Part shown: piece by piece, positions 46,984-55,526 of the stretch
Position numbering within the stretch: position 1 is the first letter of the stretch
Layout of the letters: every line of letters begins with the position of its first letter
Source of the DNA: Streptomyces sp. SID13031
GTDB lineage: Bacteria > Actinomycetota > Actinomycetes > Propionibacteriales > Kribbellaceae
DNA: 64,000 nt
Direction: 5' to 3'
Assembly (NCBI RefSeq): GCF_010548305.1
Contig: NZ_JAAGLV010000004.1
Coordinates: 124,001 to 188,000, forward strand
Notes under the pieces: model-generated
What the model saw: only the letters and a program-made list of their open reading frames with translations
Database searches by the model: none
Told to the model about the DNA's origin: nothing
Made by a program: the position numbers and the translations under genes

Positions 46984-47047
46984 AGCCGACCATTCAGCCA
47001 AGACCTCCCGATTACTCGGAGTGATCGATGTGTTATAGCATCCTTGC

Positions 47048-47158
47048 TATGACCTGGGTGCCGTTGAACTCGAGGCCGAGGTAAGGGCATGGCTCGACGA
47101 GCCTTCCGGTGATGTGTTGAGGAGTCGGACGAGGTGTCTACGGCTGAGGAGGTTTGAG
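47048..47158 (+). pseudogene. Remnant of a HigB/RelE-like toxin gene
   Basis: From the ATG at 47048, after one frame change, the DNA reads VELEAEVRAWLDE, which resembles the start of actinobacterial HigB toxins (WxVELxPEVRAWLDxL). The remaining ~80 residues are missing, and the antitoxin gene follows after about 75 bases. The match is short, so the call is tentative. Confidence 0.45.
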
Positions 47159-47458
47159 GTGTCGGGTCGACCTGGCTGGGATGGGCTTCGGCGGGAGCGG
47201 ATGGCTGAGCCTGGGGCGGAGCAGGCGTACGACACCGCTCGACGGGCCTTTGAGTTGGGTGCTGCTGTGCGCAAGATGCGTGAGGAACGTGGCTGGACAC
47301 AGACCCGGCTGGCGGAGGCCGCCGGGATGACGCAGTCGGCACTGGCCAGGTTCGAGGCCGGCGGAACTGTGCCCACGCTCGCATTGCTCGAGCGGATCGC
47401 CCAGGCACTCAACACTCACCTGGTGGTCAGGTTCGATCAGAACCACTCAGCGGCGTAA
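47159..47458 (+). CDS. XRE-family antitoxin (HigA-like)
   Basis: A 99-residue DNA-binding protein. After an N-terminal helix (EQAYDTARRAFELGAAVRKMREERG), the Cro/C1 HTH is WTQTRLAEAAGMTQSALARFEAGGTVPTLALLERIAQAL, exactly in the style of HigA antitoxins that follow HigB. GAGGAGG lies six bases before the GTG at 47159. The toxin upstream is reduced to a fragment, so this is an orphan antitoxin or a plain regulator. The palindrome CTGAGGCG-T-CGCCTCAG just after its stop may end transcription. Confidence 0.82.
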   Translation: MSGRPGWDGLRRERMAEPGAEQAYDTARRAFELGAAVRKMREERGWTQTRLAEAAGMTQSALARFEAGGTVPTLALLERIAQALNTHLVVRFDQNHSAA

Positions 47459-47496
47459 CTGAGGCGTCGCCTCAGCTGATGCCCAGTGGGGCGCTT

Positions 47497-47596
47497 GTCC
47501 CGACCGACAGGACGTAGTCGGGCGAACTGTGTCCGCTGCCACCTTCGTGAGCGTGGTGGGGTGGCTGGCTGGTGGGGATGTCCTGTCGGTCGGGAC
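47497..47596. repeat. Perfect 17-base inverted repeat with 66-base spacer
   Basis: GTCCCGACCGACAGGAC (47497-47513) and its exact complement at 47580-47596. The spacer holds no clear gene. It stands between the antitoxin gene and the DUF3592-like gene, and could be a folded leader or two halves of a regulatory site. Confidence 0.8.
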
Positions 47597-47602
47597 GGGG
47601 CG

Positions 47603-48121
47603 GTGGACCCGGGGCGGTGGACACTGCGGGTATGGGGTGGGTTCGGTGGGTTTTTGTGCGGGGGCCGGCTGGGGATTTCGAGTCAGTGGTGGCGCGGGGC
47701 GCTGGCGGTGAGTTGTCTGCTCGCGGTGATCTTCGGCGGGGTGCTGACCTGGGTGGCCTGGAGGGACTCGCGGCCGTGGGATGAGGCGACGGCGGTCGTC
47801 GACGGGACTGTGATCGACGTCTGGGAGCCGGGGCATGGGCAGAGCGAGCCGGGGCAGGCGATCCTGCGGTACGTGGTGGGCGGGGCGGAGTACCAGATCG
47901 AGAGCGAGTCGCAGCTCGATGACCGGATGGTCCAGGTGAACGAAGTGCTGCCGATCGAGTACGCCGTGGCGCAGCCGAGTCGGGGGCGGGCAGTGTGGGA
48001 GGTGTGGGGCGCGCGCTCCAACCTCCGCCCGACTGCCTACCTCACGGGTGGAGCCGGGGTGCTGGGGCTGCTCGCGTTGGCCAGTTTTGTGAGGGGCGCG
48101 CGGCGGGTCAGTCGTCGGTAG
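47603..48121 (+). CDS. DUF3592-like membrane protein
   Basis: A protein with two membrane helices (LAVSCLLAVIFGGVLTWVAW and AYLTGGAGVLGLLALASFV) bracketing a ~75-residue extracytoplasmic domain (TAVVDGTVIDVWEPGHGQ, AILRYVVGGAEYQIESES, VLPIEYAVAQPSRGRAV), the plan of DUF3592 proteins. The start is uncertain; I give the GTG at 47603, as the longer frame to 47486 crosses the inverted repeat and reads as low-quality protein. It ends 14 bases inside the convergent gene. Function unknown. Confidence 0.6.
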   Translation: MDPGRWTLRVWGGFGGFLCGGRLGISSQWWRGALAVSCLLAVIFGGVLTWVAWRDSRPWDEATAVVDGTVIDVWEPGHGQSEPGQAILRYVVGGAEYQIESESQLDDRMVQVNEVLPIEYAVAQPSRGRAVWEVWGARSNLRPTAYLTGGAGVLGLLALASFVRGARRVSRR

Positions 48122-48620
48122 GTTGGGTTTGCTTCGCGTGGAGGGTGCGTAGCCAGGTCGACAGTTGGTCCAGTTCCAGGACGTTGTCGTGGGTGATGCC
48201 GAGGGCTGTCGAGCGGTGTTGGTCGACGGGCTGGATCTGGACGCTGCGGAGGCTGAGGGTGCCGCGGGGGCCGAAGACGCCGGAGGGGGCGTCGATGCGG
48301 GCGATCTGCTGCCAGTCGTAGGAGCGCCTCTTGCTGACCCGGATCCCTGTCCGGTCGACGGTCACCATCGGGCGGCGGGTGGCGAGCTGCCAAACGGTGG
48401 CGCCGACGAGGTAGACGAAGGCGCCGAGCGAGGTGATTCGCAGTACGGCGATCATGCCGCTCATGTCGTCGGCGCGGATGTGGTCGATAAGTGACCAGAG
48501 CGAGTTGCCGAAGAAGACCGCCACGATCGCCGCGCGGATCCACAACCGCTTACGGCGTTGGGGAAACACCACCTGGCCGGCAGATTCGAGCTCGGCCGAC
48601 CATGCGTCCGCAGTGCTCAC
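48108..48620 (-). CDS. Membrane protein with PH-like domain
   Basis: A 170-residue protein with two helices (WIRAAIVAVFFGNSLWSLI and VLRITSLGAFVYLVGATVW) followed by a bacterial PH-like domain (VTVDRTGIRVSKRRSYDWQQIARIDAPSG ... TLSLRSVQIQPVD). The start GTG at 48620 lies two bases after the pfkB stop, so it is the third gene of the glpX-pfkB operon. A larger reading frame extends upstream into pfkB and is not real. Function unknown. Confidence 0.72.
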   Translation of the reverse strand: MSTADAWSAELESAGQVVFPQRRKRLWIRAAIVAVFFGNSLWSLIDHIRADDMSGMIAVLRITSLGAFVYLVGATVWQLATRRPMVTVDRTGIRVSKRRSYDWQQIARIDAPSGVFGPRGTLSLRSVQIQPVDQHRSTALGITHDNVLELDQLSTWLRTLHAKQTQPTDD

Positions 48621-48622
48621 CG

Positions 48623-49591
48623 TCAACCCCAGGTCGCGGTGTGCTCGGCGGCGGTGGGCGGGTCGGCGCCGTGCCGGGTGCAGGTGATCGCGGCGGCCTT
48701 CACCGCGTAGTCGACGACGGCGTGCAGCGTCTGCTCGTCGAGACCATCCAGCCGTACCTCGCCCAGCAACCCGCGTGCCTGCAGACCAGCGATCAGCGCT
48801 GACATGAACGAGTCGCCCGCGCCAACCGTGTCGACCACCTTGATCGCCGGCGCGCTGACCTCGACCCGCGCGGCGCGGCTGATCCCGATCGCGCCCTCGC
48901 CGCCGCGGGTGATCACCACGCACTTGGTCCGGTCGACGCTCAGCAGCTCGGCCGCGATGTCTTCCGGCGACAACCCCGGCCGCAGGAACTCACAGTCCTC
49001 GTCGCTCAACTTCACCAGATCGGCCGACGCCGCCAGCTCCCGTACTGCGGCCCAGGTGCTCTCCGGATCGGGGGTGATCGTCGGCCGCGCGTTCGGGTCG
49101 AGTGTCACCGTGACGGGCTGCGCGGCCAGCGAGGCGAGGAAGGTCCGGATCGCGGCCGCCCCCGGCTCGAGCACCGTCGCGATCGAGCCGGTGTGCACGG
49201 CCGGGCAGCCCCGCCGCAGCGAGAGCGCCGGCGGCTCCCAGGTGATGTCGAACTGGTACTTCGCGACTCCGTGCGCGTCGAGCGTTGCGGTCGCAGTACT
49301 GGTCCGGAAGCTCGCGTCGACCGAGCCGGGGGAGAGCTGGACCCCGTTGCCGAACAGGTGCGCGCCGAGCTGGTCGCCGTACGGGTCGGTGCCGAAGCGG
49401 GTGACGAGCTCGGTCGGCAGGCCGAGCCGGGCCAGGCCGACCGCGACGTTGGCGGGGGAGCCGCCGGGGGTCGCCTTGGCGCCGTTCTTCCCGTTCCGGC
49501 CGGAGCCGACGCCTGGACCGCTGCCGTTGCCTGGGCCGTTGGTGACGATGTCCACGAGGGCCTCGCCGATGACGAGGACGGGTGCGGTCAT
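48623..49591 (-). CDS. PfkB family carbohydrate kinase
   Basis: Sugar kinase of 322 residues. The first PfkB signature is [15 protein letters not shown] and the second, with the catalytic Asp, is [18 protein letters not shown]. Similarity suggests fructokinase or a related sugar kinase rather than phosphofructokinase. A Gly/Asn-rich insert (residues ~18-38) separates the first strand from the substrate site and is unusual. Its ATG overlaps the end of glpX (ATGA), so sugar phosphorylation and gluconeogenic FBPase are made together. Confidence 0.88.
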   Translation of the reverse strand: MTAPVLVIGEALVDIVTNGPGNGSGPGVGSGRNGKNGAKATPGGSPANVAVGLARLGLPTELVTRFGTDPYGDQLGAHLFGNGVQLSPGSVDASFRTSTATATLDAHGVAKYQFDITWEPPALSLRRGCPAVHTGSIATVLEPGAAAIRTFLASLAAQPVTVTLDPNARPTITPDPESTWAAVRELAASADLVKLSDEDCEFLRPGLSPEDIAAELLSVDRTKCVVITRGGEGAIGISRAARVEVSAPAIKVVDTVGAGDSFMSALIAGLQARGLLGEVRLDGLDEQTLHAVVDYAVKAAAITCTRHGADPPTAAEHTATWG

Positions 49592-50622
49592 CGGGCGTGC
49601 TCGAAGTCGATCGCGGAGTAGGCGCGCAGCTTGGACAACTGGTGCTCGCTCTCGATGCTGCGGATCGTGCCGCTGCGCGAGCGCATCACCAGCGAGTGGG
49701 TGCGCGCGATCGAGCTGCGGTAGCGGACGCCGCGGAGCAGCTCGCCGTCGGTGATCCCGGTCGCGACGAAGAAACAGTCGTCACCGCTGACCAGGTCGTC
49801 GGTGGAAAGTACCCGGTCTAGGTCGTGGCCGGCGTCGATCGCCTTCTGCCGCTCGTCATCGTCCTTCGGCCAGAGCTTGCCCTGGATCATGCCGCCCATG
49901 CACTTCATCGCGCAGGCGGCGATGATGCCTTCCGGCGTACCACCGATGCCGATCAGCAGGTCCAGGCCGGTGTCCGGCCGGGCCGCCTCGACGGCGCCCG
50001 CGACGTCACCGTCGCTGATGAACTTGATCCGCGCGCCGGTTGCCCGGATCTGCGCGGCCAGGTCGTCGTGCCGGGGCCGGTCGAGCAGCACGACGGTGAC
50101 GTCGTCGACCGAGGAGCCCTTCGCCTTCGCGACCAGCCGGATGTTCTCCGCGACGGGCAGCCGGATGTCCACCACGTCGGCCGCCTCGGGGCCGACCACG
50201 AGCTTCTCCATGTAGAACACCGCGGACGGGTCGTACATCGTGTTGTGCGGCGCCACCGCCATCACGGCGATCCCGTTCGCCATCCCCTTGGCGACCAGCG
50301 TCGTACCGTCGACCGGGTCGACCGCGACATCGCACTCCGGGCCCTCGCCCGAACCGACCCGCTCGCCGTTGTAGAGCATCGGGGCGTTGTCCTTCTCGCC
50401 CTCGCCGATCACCACCACGCCGTTCATCCCGACGGTGCCGATCAGGGTGCGCATCGCGTTCACCGCCGCGCCGTCGGCGCCGTTCTTGTCGCCGCGGCCG
50501 ACCCAGCGGCCCGCCGCCATCGCGGCCGCTTCGGTGACCCGGACCAGCTCCAGGGCCAGGTTCCGGTCGGGGGCGTGCTCGTCGACCTCGAGATGGGCGG
50601 GGGGAGTGGACGGGTCGTTCAT
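49588..50622 (-). CDS. glpX: Class II fructose-1,6-bisphosphatase
   Basis: Gluconeogenic enzyme, fructose 1,6-bisphosphate to fructose 6-phosphate; 344 residues. Metal and phosphate motifs: [52 protein letters not shown] and [22 protein letters not shown] (50635-50630 on the reverse strand) lies seven bases before the ATG at 50622, which I take as the start over the ATG at 50640. It heads the glpX-pfkB-membrane protein operon and matches Rv1099c in position. Confidence 0.95.
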   Translation of the reverse strand: MNDPSTPPAHLEVDEHAPDRNLALELVRVTEAAAMAAGRWVGRGDKNGADGAAVNAMRTLIGTVGMNGVVVIGEGEKDNAPMLYNGERVGSGEGPECDVAVDPVDGTTLVAKGMANGIAVMAVAPHNTMYDPSAVFYMEKLVVGPEAADVVDIRLPVAENIRLVAKAKGSSVDDVTVVLLDRPRHDDLAAQIRATGARIKFISDGDVAGAVEAARPDTGLDLLIGIGGTPEGIIAACAMKCMGGMIQGKLWPKDDDERQKAIDAGHDLDRVLSTDDLVSGDDCFFVATGITDGELLRGVRYRSSIARTHSLVMRSRSGTIRSIESEHQLSKLRAYSAIDFEHAR

Positions 50623-50635
50623 GCCACGGATCGTA
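50623..50635 (-). promoter_or_regulatory. Leaderless promoter -10 box of glpX
   Basis: TACGAT on the reverse strand (50635-50630), seven bases before the ATG at 50622. Confidence 0.55.
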
Positions 50636-50684
50636 GCCAACGACCGGTGTCCGGCCGTTGGCGGTCTCGGGAGACACTGGTGCC

Positions 50685-51302
50685 ATGAGCTCGACGAGTG
50701 AAGGGCCGACCCGGGAGCAGGCGCTGGCCCAGGCGGAGCAGGCCAGGGCGCGTGCCGAGGCCGTGGCCTACCGTGCGCAGAACAAGATCAACCGGGCCAA
50801 GGCGCGGACGCTGACCAATATGGTCTGGGCGCTGCTGGCCTGCTTCATCGTGGTGGCATTCCTGATGGCCGTCACCTGGCGGCCGAAGTCGGAGAAGGTC
50901 CGCCCGGTCGAGTACACGGCCCAGTTGCAGGACGCGCGCAAGGTCGCGCCGTGGATCCGCGGCCCGGAGCCGATGCCGGCCGGCTGGACCGCGAACAGCG
51001 TGGAATTCCGGGCCCCGCAGCAAAGCCCGATCAGCTGGCACCTGGGAATTGTCACCGACCAGAAGAAATACGTCGGGCTGGAGCAGTCCAACGTGACCAC
51101 CAAGTCTTTCCAGTCCACCGAACTCGGGAAGACCGCCGACGACGGTACGTCGACCGTGGCCGGCCTGGTCTGGCAGCGCAAAACCCTGCTGGAGCGCGAC
51201 GGCGAGCAGGCTCTGGTGCTGATCGGGTCCGGGGTCACCACGATTGTCACCGGCAATGCCGGATATCAAGCACTTGAAACATTTGCCGCCACTTTGCACT
51301 GA
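50685..51302 (+). CDS. DUF4245 membrane-anchored protein
   Basis: A 205-residue protein: a helical charged N-terminus ([30 protein letters not shown]), one membrane helix ([20 protein letters not shown]) and an extracellular domain of about 140 residues ([44 protein letters not shown]). This is the DUF4245 layout, divergent from glpX as in mycobacteria (Rv1100, from memory). Start at the ATG 50685; an upstream frame to 50658 has no support. Function unknown. Confidence 0.85.
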   Translation: MSSTSEGPTREQALAQAEQARARAEAVAYRAQNKINRAKARTLTNMVWALLACFIVVAFLMAVTWRPKSEKVRPVEYTAQLQDARKVAPWIRGPEPMPAGWTANSVEFRAPQQSPISWHLGIVTDQKKYVGLEQSNVTTKSFQSTELGKTADDGTSTVAGLVWQRKTLLERDGEQALVLIGSGVTTIVTGNAGYQALETFAATLH

Positions 51303-51425
51303 AACTCTGAAACCTATTCAGGCGTTGACAGCCTGAGCCTTCGCGTTATGCAATCGTCAGATTGGCATCGACGAGGGAGGCCTGGGATGGAACGCATCGA
51401 CCAGGTCGTCGGGGGTTGATGCGCC

Positions 51426-52100
51426 GTGTTCGTCACCGGACTGGTGCTCGCCGCCGAGGGATCGCCGCGGCTCGGCGTCCCCAAACAGCTGCTCGCCTAC
51501 CAGGGCGGCACCTTGCTCGGAGCCTCGCTGGAGACCGCGCGGGACTGCGGCTTCGACCAGCTGATCGTGACGCTCGGTACCGCCTCTGAGCTGGTCCGCG
51601 AGCGCGTCGACCTGGACGGTGCGCGGGTAGTCGAGTCGCCGCACGCCGACACAGGCAGCTCCTCGATCGTGCCCGCCCTGGATGTGGTGGACCGGCGTAC
51701 CGACGGCCTGGTCGTGATGCTCGGTGATCAACCGGGAGTGACGTCGGCCACTGTCTGGTCGCTCGTCGCGGAGGTCGCTGGGCCGTCGACGCCGATCGGG
51801 GTGAGCCGCTACGACAACGGCCGGGGCAACCCGTGCTGGTTCGGCCGGGAGCTGTTCGGCGAGCTGCGGCAACTGCGCAACGACCAGGACATCTGGGCCG
51901 TGATGGGCGCAAGCCGCCACCCGGTCACCGAAGTCGATGCCGTCGGCAACATTCCGCTCCGGGTCGACACCTGGGACGAGTATCAGTCCCTGGTCGCCCA
52001 GCCCGACTCCCTCGGCGTCGAGCCCCCGGTCGTCCCGCCGGCTGCAGTCCCCACCCGCGGCCGGATCACCCGCCGCTCCCTGCGCCGCCGCCGCGTCTAG
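51426..52100 (+). CDS. MobA-like nucleotidyltransferase (NTP_transf_3)
   Basis: A 224-residue protein with the fold of molybdenum cofactor guanylyl/cytidylyltransferases: GLVLAAEGSPRLGVPKQLLAYQGGTLLGASLETA, TGSSSIVPALDVV, VVMLGDQPGV and NGRGNPCWFGRELFGEL. The first loop is LAAEGSPRLG, where the usual LAGGxSxRMG Gly pair is changed to Ala-Glu; this is also seen in MocA-like (CTP-using) members. The C-terminal ~35 residues are Pro- then Arg-rich. GTG start at 51426 is my best choice. Confidence 0.82.
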   Translation: MFVTGLVLAAEGSPRLGVPKQLLAYQGGTLLGASLETARDCGFDQLIVTLGTASELVRERVDLDGARVVESPHADTGSSSIVPALDVVDRRTDGLVVMLGDQPGVTSATVWSLVAEVAGPSTPIGVSRYDNGRGNPCWFGRELFGELRQLRNDQDIWAVMGASRHPVTEVDAVGNIPLRVDTWDEYQSLVAQPDSLGVEPPVVPPAAVPTRGRITRRSLRRRRV

Positions 52101-52104
52101 CTGG

Positions 52105-52206
52105 CGTACATAGCGGCAGGCAGTAGTCGCCGACCGCGCCAGGTGTCCCGCTCACGCAGTGCCTCGGCAACCGCGATTCGGGCTCTACTGCCTGTCGCTA
52201 TGTACG
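52105..52206. repeat. 22-base inverted repeat spanning a convergent gap
   Basis: Arms at 52105-52126 (starting CGTACATAGCGGCAGG) and 52185-52206 match at 21 of 22 positions around a 58-base loop. They fill the whole space between two convergent genes. No T run follows either arm. Confidence 0.82.
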
Positions 52207-52215
52207 GCGTGCCTC

Positions 52216-52533
52216 CTATTCGCCGGCGAGGCGGAGGCCGACGACGCCCGCGACGATCAGGGCGATGCAGGCGACGCGGGGGAGGGTGATCGGTTCGCCG
52301 AAGAAGACCACGCCGAGGGTGACGACGCCGAGCGAGCCGAGTCCGGTCCAGACGGCGTACGCAGTACCGACCGGGAGCCGGTCCAGGGTCTTCGCGAGCA
52401 GGGCGACGGAGATCACGCCGAAGACGAGGACGCCGGCCGTCGGCCAGAACCGGCTGAACCCGTCGCTCGGTTTCAGGCTCAGTGCGAACGCGATCTCGAA
52501 CGCGGCCGCCGCGATCAGCACCAGCCAGGCCAT
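52216..52533 (-). CDS. Small multidrug resistance (SMR) family transporter
   Basis: A 105-residue four-helix exporter of the EmrE/SugE type: WLVLIAAAAFEIAFALSLKPSDGF holds the essential membrane Glu (FEIAFA), then LPVGTAYAVWTGLGSLGVVTLGVVFFGE. It works as a dimer, proton-driven, on quaternary cations or guanidinium. The start ATG overlaps the flavodoxin stop (TGATG). A longer frame reading through the flavodoxin gene is spurious. Confidence 0.92.
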   Translation of the reverse strand: MAWLVLIAAAAFEIAFALSLKPSDGFSRFWPTAGVLVFGVISVALLAKTLDRLPVGTAYAVWTGLGSLGVVTLGVVFFGEPITLPRVACIALIVAGVVGLRLAGE

Positions 52534-53132
52534 CAGGCCGCCAGCGAGCCGCGCTGGTGCCGCAAGGTGACCGTGGCGACCCGGGCGCCGAGCGCGGCCG
52601 CAGTACGAAGGTCGGTCTCCGGCGGCGCCTTCTCCGCGGACAGGTCGGCGTCGGACTGCGCCATCGCGCCGATATAACTGCCGAGCCGGTTGAGGTCCTC
52701 GATGCTCGCGGTCGACTCGGCCCAGCCGGGGTAGATGTCCAGGCCGACCCAGATCATCCCGTGCTGCGCGGCGAACACGACCAGGTCGACGAGGCTGTTC
52801 AGCTTGTCGCCCGACATCGACTTCGAGTTGGTGAAGCCGGCCGCGATCTTGTCCCGCCAGCCCAGGTCGGCCGCCCAGACCTTCACGCTGGCTTCCACGA
52901 ACGCCTTGAAGACGGCGCTCGGGCTGCCCATATAGGTCGGCGCACCGAAGATGATCGCGTCGGCAGCGGCCAGTCGCTGCCACACCTCGTCGGTCAGTTC
53001 GTCCAGCGGTACCAGGTCGGCGACAGCTCCCGGTACTGCGGCCGCTCCCGCGGCGACGGCCTCGGCCTGCCTTGCGGTGTGGCCCTGGCCGGAGTGGTAC
53101 GCGACCGCGATCCGGGCGGTGGTGTTGCTCAT
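52533..53132 (-). CDS. Flavodoxin-fold NAD(P)H:quinone oxidoreductase-like protein
   Basis: A 199-residue FMN protein of the WrbA/flavodoxin type: AVAYHSGQGHTARQAEAVAAGA is the FMN phosphate loop, ADAIIFGAPTYMGSPSAVFKAFVEA and KIAAGFTNSKSMSGDK the isoalloxazine-binding loops. GGAGGA lies six bases before the ATG at 53132. First gene of an operon with the SMR pump; divergent TetR regulator. Together they look like a detoxification unit for quinones or redox-active cations. Confidence 0.9.
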   Translation of the reverse strand: MSNTTARIAVAYHSGQGHTARQAEAVAAGAAAVPGAVADLVPLDELTDEVWQRLAAADAIIFGAPTYMGSPSAVFKAFVEASVKVWAADLGWRDKIAAGFTNSKSMSGDKLNSLVDLVVFAAQHGMIWVGLDIYPGWAESTASIEDLNRLGSYIGAMAQSDADLSAEKAPPETDLRTAAALGARVATVTLRHQRGSLAA

Positions 53133-53155
53133 GGTGCTTCCTCCCAAGTCTTGAG

Positions 53156-53201
53156 CGGACTACAGTCCGTCTTATGAACGACGATAGCGGACCGCAGTCC
53201 G
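53156..53201. promoter_or_regulatory. Two TetR operators CGGACNNCAGTCCG, one inside the gene
   Basis: CGGACTACAGTCCG (53156-53169) contains the leaderless -10 box TACAGT (53161-53166) of the TetR gene. CGGACCGCAGTCCG (53188-53201) lies in its first codons. Centres are 32 bases apart, three helical turns. Confidence 0.78.
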
Positions 53202-53836
53202 TTTCACAACGAGGGCTGGCGGTACAACGAGGGCTGCCGGTACAACGAGGGCTGCCGGTCCTGGGTGAACCGCGCCCGGAACGCGCCGACGCGCGGCGGA
53301 ACCGGCTGAAGGTGCTGGAGGCGGCCGAGCGGCTGTTCGCCGAGCAAGGCGTGAAGAACGTGTCGCTGGACGCGATCGCGGCCGCCGCCGGCGTGGGGAA
53401 GGGCACGGTCTTCCGGCGCTTCGGCGACCGCGCCGGCCTGGCGGTGGCGCTGCTCGACGAGCGCGAGGTGGAGCTCCAGGGCAGGCTGCTGAGCGGGCCG
53501 CCGCCGCTCGGGCCGGGAGCGCCCGCTATCGACCGAGTGAACGCGTTCCTGACGGCGTACACGGAACTGCTCGATCGCCACGTCGAGCTCTTCGCCGACA
53601 GCGAGAACGCCTCGGATGGCGCCCGCTACCGCATCGGTTCGTACAGGTTGTGGCATCGCCATATCGCGATGCTGGTTGAGGAGGCGCGGCCTGACCTGGA
53701 TGCCGATTACACGGCCCACTTCATCCTGGCGCCGCTCGCTGCCGACCTCCACCAAGCCCTGCGCACCGAAGGCTTCGACCTACCTCGCATGCAAGCAGGC
53801 TTGGTCGCCGCAGCTACCGCGCTGCTGACTGCTTGA
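53174..53836 (+). CDS. TetR family repressor of the flavodoxin-SMR operon
   Basis: A 220-residue TetR protein. The DNA-binding domain is RLKVLEAAERLFAEQGVKNVSLDAIAAAAGVGKGTVFRRFGDRAGLAVAL. About 40 extra N-terminal residues precede it, with a threefold QRGLPV-type repeat encoded by an 18-base tandem repeat. The ATG at 53174 is seven bases behind TACAGT. Divergent from the flavodoxin-SMR operon and controlled by the operators described here, so it probably represses both sides. Confidence 0.87.
   Translation: MNDDSGPQSVSQRGLAVQRGLPVQRGLPVLGEPRPERADARRNRLKVLEAAERLFAEQGVKNVSLDAIAAAAGVGKGTVFRRFGDRAGLAVALLDEREVELQGRLLSGPPPLGPGAPAIDRVNAFLTAYTELLDRHVELFADSENASDGARYRIGSYRLWHRHIAMLVEEARPDLDADYTAHFILAPLAADLHQALRTEGFDLPRMQAGLVAAATALLTA
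53206..53259 (+). repeat. 18-base tandem repeat, three copies, in frame
   Basis: ACAACGAGGGCTGCCGGT occurs at 53206-53223 (one base different), 53224-53241 and 53242-53259. It encodes QRGLAV, QRGLPV, QRGLPV in the N-terminal extension of the TetR protein. Copy number may vary between strains without changing the frame. Confidence 0.9.
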
Positions 53837-53861
53837 GCAGCTACGGCCCGCCGCGCTTTGG

Positions 53862-54089
53862 TCAGGCCTTTTCTTCGTTGGCGGCTTGGGCTTCGGCTAG
53901 GCGCTGGCGGGCGCCGTCGAGCCATTGCTGGCAGGTGGTGGCGAGTTGTTCGCCGCGCTCCCAGAGAGCGAGGGACTCCTCCAGCGTGGTGCCGCCGGCC
54001 TCCAGCTTGCGGACGACCTCGACAAGCTCCTCGCGGGCCTGTTCGTACGAGATCTCCGGGCGGGCTGCCGCTTCGGCATTCTTGCTCAC
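53862..54089 (-). CDS. xseB: Exonuclease VII small subunit
   Basis: A 75-residue helical protein ([49 protein letters not shown]) that binds the large subunit to degrade single-stranded DNA to oligonucleotides. The GTG at 54089 overlaps the xseA stop by four bases (GTGA) and has AAGGAG upstream. Confidence 0.93.
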   Translation of the reverse strand: MSKNAEAAARPEISYEQAREELVEVVRKLEAGGTTLEESLALWERGEQLATTCQQWLDGARQRLAEAQAANEEKA

Positions 54090-55315
54090 TTGCTCTCCTT
54101 ACCCAACTGGTCGGACACAGTCACGTCGAATCGGCCGTCGCTGACCCGTGCGTTGAGGACATCGCCGGCCGCGACCTGGCCGACCTCCCGTACTGCGGTG
54201 CCGTCGGCCAGTTGCAGCACGGAGTACCCGCGGTCGAGCGTCGCCTTCGGGGACAACGCCCGGACGCTCGCCAGCCGGTGCGCGAGGTCGTCGCCGGCGC
54301 GATCCAGGCGATGGGTCAGCGTCCGCCGGCTGCGGTCGACCAGGGCGGCGATCTCGTCTGACCGCCGTTGCAGGTCGGTCGTCGGGGCTGCCAGGGACGG
54401 CCGGCTGCGGATCGCAGCGAGCGCGTGCGCCTCGCGGTCGAGCCAGCCGCGGATCGCGCGCAATCCACGCTCGCGCAGGAGCCGTACGCCGTCGAGCTCC
54501 TCGCGTACGTCGGGCACGATCCGCTTGGCGGCGTCGGTCGGGGTCGAGGCGCGAAGGTCGGCGACCAGGTCGAGCAGCGGGGAATCGGGCTCGTGCCCGA
54601 TCGCGCTGACGATCGGAGTACGGGCTTGGGAAACCGCTCGGATCAGGCCCTCGTCGGAGAACGGCAGCAGGTCTTCGAGTGAGCCGCCGCCGCGGGCGAT
54701 CACGATCACCTCGACGGAGTCGTCGGCGTCCAGCTTGCGCAGCGCGGTCATCACCTCGCCGGCCGCGGCCGGGCCCTGCACCGAGGCGTGCTCGATCCGG
54801 AACGCGACCGCCGGCCAGCGGCGCTTCGCGTTCTCCAGGACGTCGCGCTCGGCGGCCGAGTCGCGACCGCAGATCAGCCCGATCGTGTGCGGCAGGAACG
54901 GCAGCTTCTTCTTCCGGTACGACTCGAACAGCCCCTCGGCGGCGAGCAGTTGCTTCAGCCGCTCGATCCGGGCGAGCAGCTCGCCGATGCCGACGTGCCG
55001 GATCTCGCTGACCGCGAGCGCGAGGGTGCCGCGGCGGGCGAAGAAGTTCGGCTTGGCGTTGACGAGCACGCGGGAGCCGTCGGTGACGGGCGGGTCGACC
55101 GCCTCGAAGACGCGGCGGTTGCAGGTGAAGCGCAGCGAGATGTCGGCGTCGGTGTCGCGCAGGGTGCCGAACACGGTCGTCGTCCCGCGCCCGATCGAGA
55201 CGTCGGTCAGTTGCCCCTCGACCCAGACGGCGCCGAGCTGGTTGATCCAACTAGCAATGCCGTTCGCAATAGTGCGAACGGCTGCAGGCGCATCCGGTGA
55301 GGTCTCCAATGCCAC
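54086..55315 (-). CDS. xseA: Exonuclease VII large subunit
   Basis: Catalytic subunit of 409 residues. The N-terminal OB-fold is [32 protein letters not shown]; the nuclease core has [38 protein letters not shown] and [27 protein letters not shown]. The C-terminal part is coiled coil. Upstream lies a divergent HAD-type remnant. The order with ispH is conserved in mycobacteria (Rv1107c-Rv1110). Confidence 0.95.
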   Translation of the reverse strand: MALETSPDAPAAVRTIANGIASWINQLGAVWVEGQLTDVSIGRGTTTVFGTLRDTDADISLRFTCNRRVFEAVDPPVTDGSRVLVNAKPNFFARRGTLALAVSEIRHVGIGELLARIERLKQLLAAEGLFESYRKKKLPFLPHTIGLICGRDSAAERDVLENAKRRWPAVAFRIEHASVQGPAAAGEVMTALRKLDADDSVEVIVIARGGGSLEDLLPFSDEGLIRAVSQARTPIVSAIGHEPDSPLLDLVADLRASTPTDAAKRIVPDVREELDGVRLLRERGLRAIRGWLDREAHALAAIRSRPSLAAPTTDLQRRSDEIAALVDRSRRTLTHRLDRAGDDLAHRLASVRALSPKATLDRGYSVLQLADGTAVREVGQVAAGDVLNARVSDGRFDVTVSDQLGKESK

Positions 55316-55360
55316 CCGGCGACTCTACGGTGCCCCACCGACAATCCGCGCAACCCCCAG

Positions 55361-55373
55361 TACATTGCGTGAC
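55361..55373 (+). promoter_or_regulatory. Leaderless promoter -10 box of the HAD remnant
   Basis: TACATT at 55361-55366, seven bases before the ATG at 55374. Confidence 0.5.
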
Positions 55374-55487
55374 ATGCCCCGCCCGTACCTCCTACTGGAC
55401 GTCGACGGCCCCCTCAACCCGTACCGCCGAAGCAAACCGCAGCGGCATCGCCGTGCTCACCTACAAACCCTTTGCGTCAAGGGATGA
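55374..55487 (+). pseudogene. N-terminal remnant of a HAD-family hydrolase gene
   Basis: ATG at 55374 to TGA at 55485-55487 gives 37 residues: MPRPYLLLDVDGPLNPYRRS then a basic tail. LLLDVDGPLNPY is motif I of a HAD phosphatase (DxDG) as found in actinobacterial HAD proteins of ~170-200 residues. All later motifs are missing. The promoter in front and a perfect terminator 40 bases after the stop remain, so a short transcript may still be made. Confidence 0.7.
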
Positions 55488-55526
55488 TGCGGCGCATTCT
55501 TGAATCAGTGAACACCTCCTGGAGAG

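Noticed and set aside
52216..53562. A 448-codon reverse frame ending as SMR
   Set aside because: It crosses the flavodoxin gene in another frame and the TetR gene antisense; only the last 105 codons are the SMR protein.
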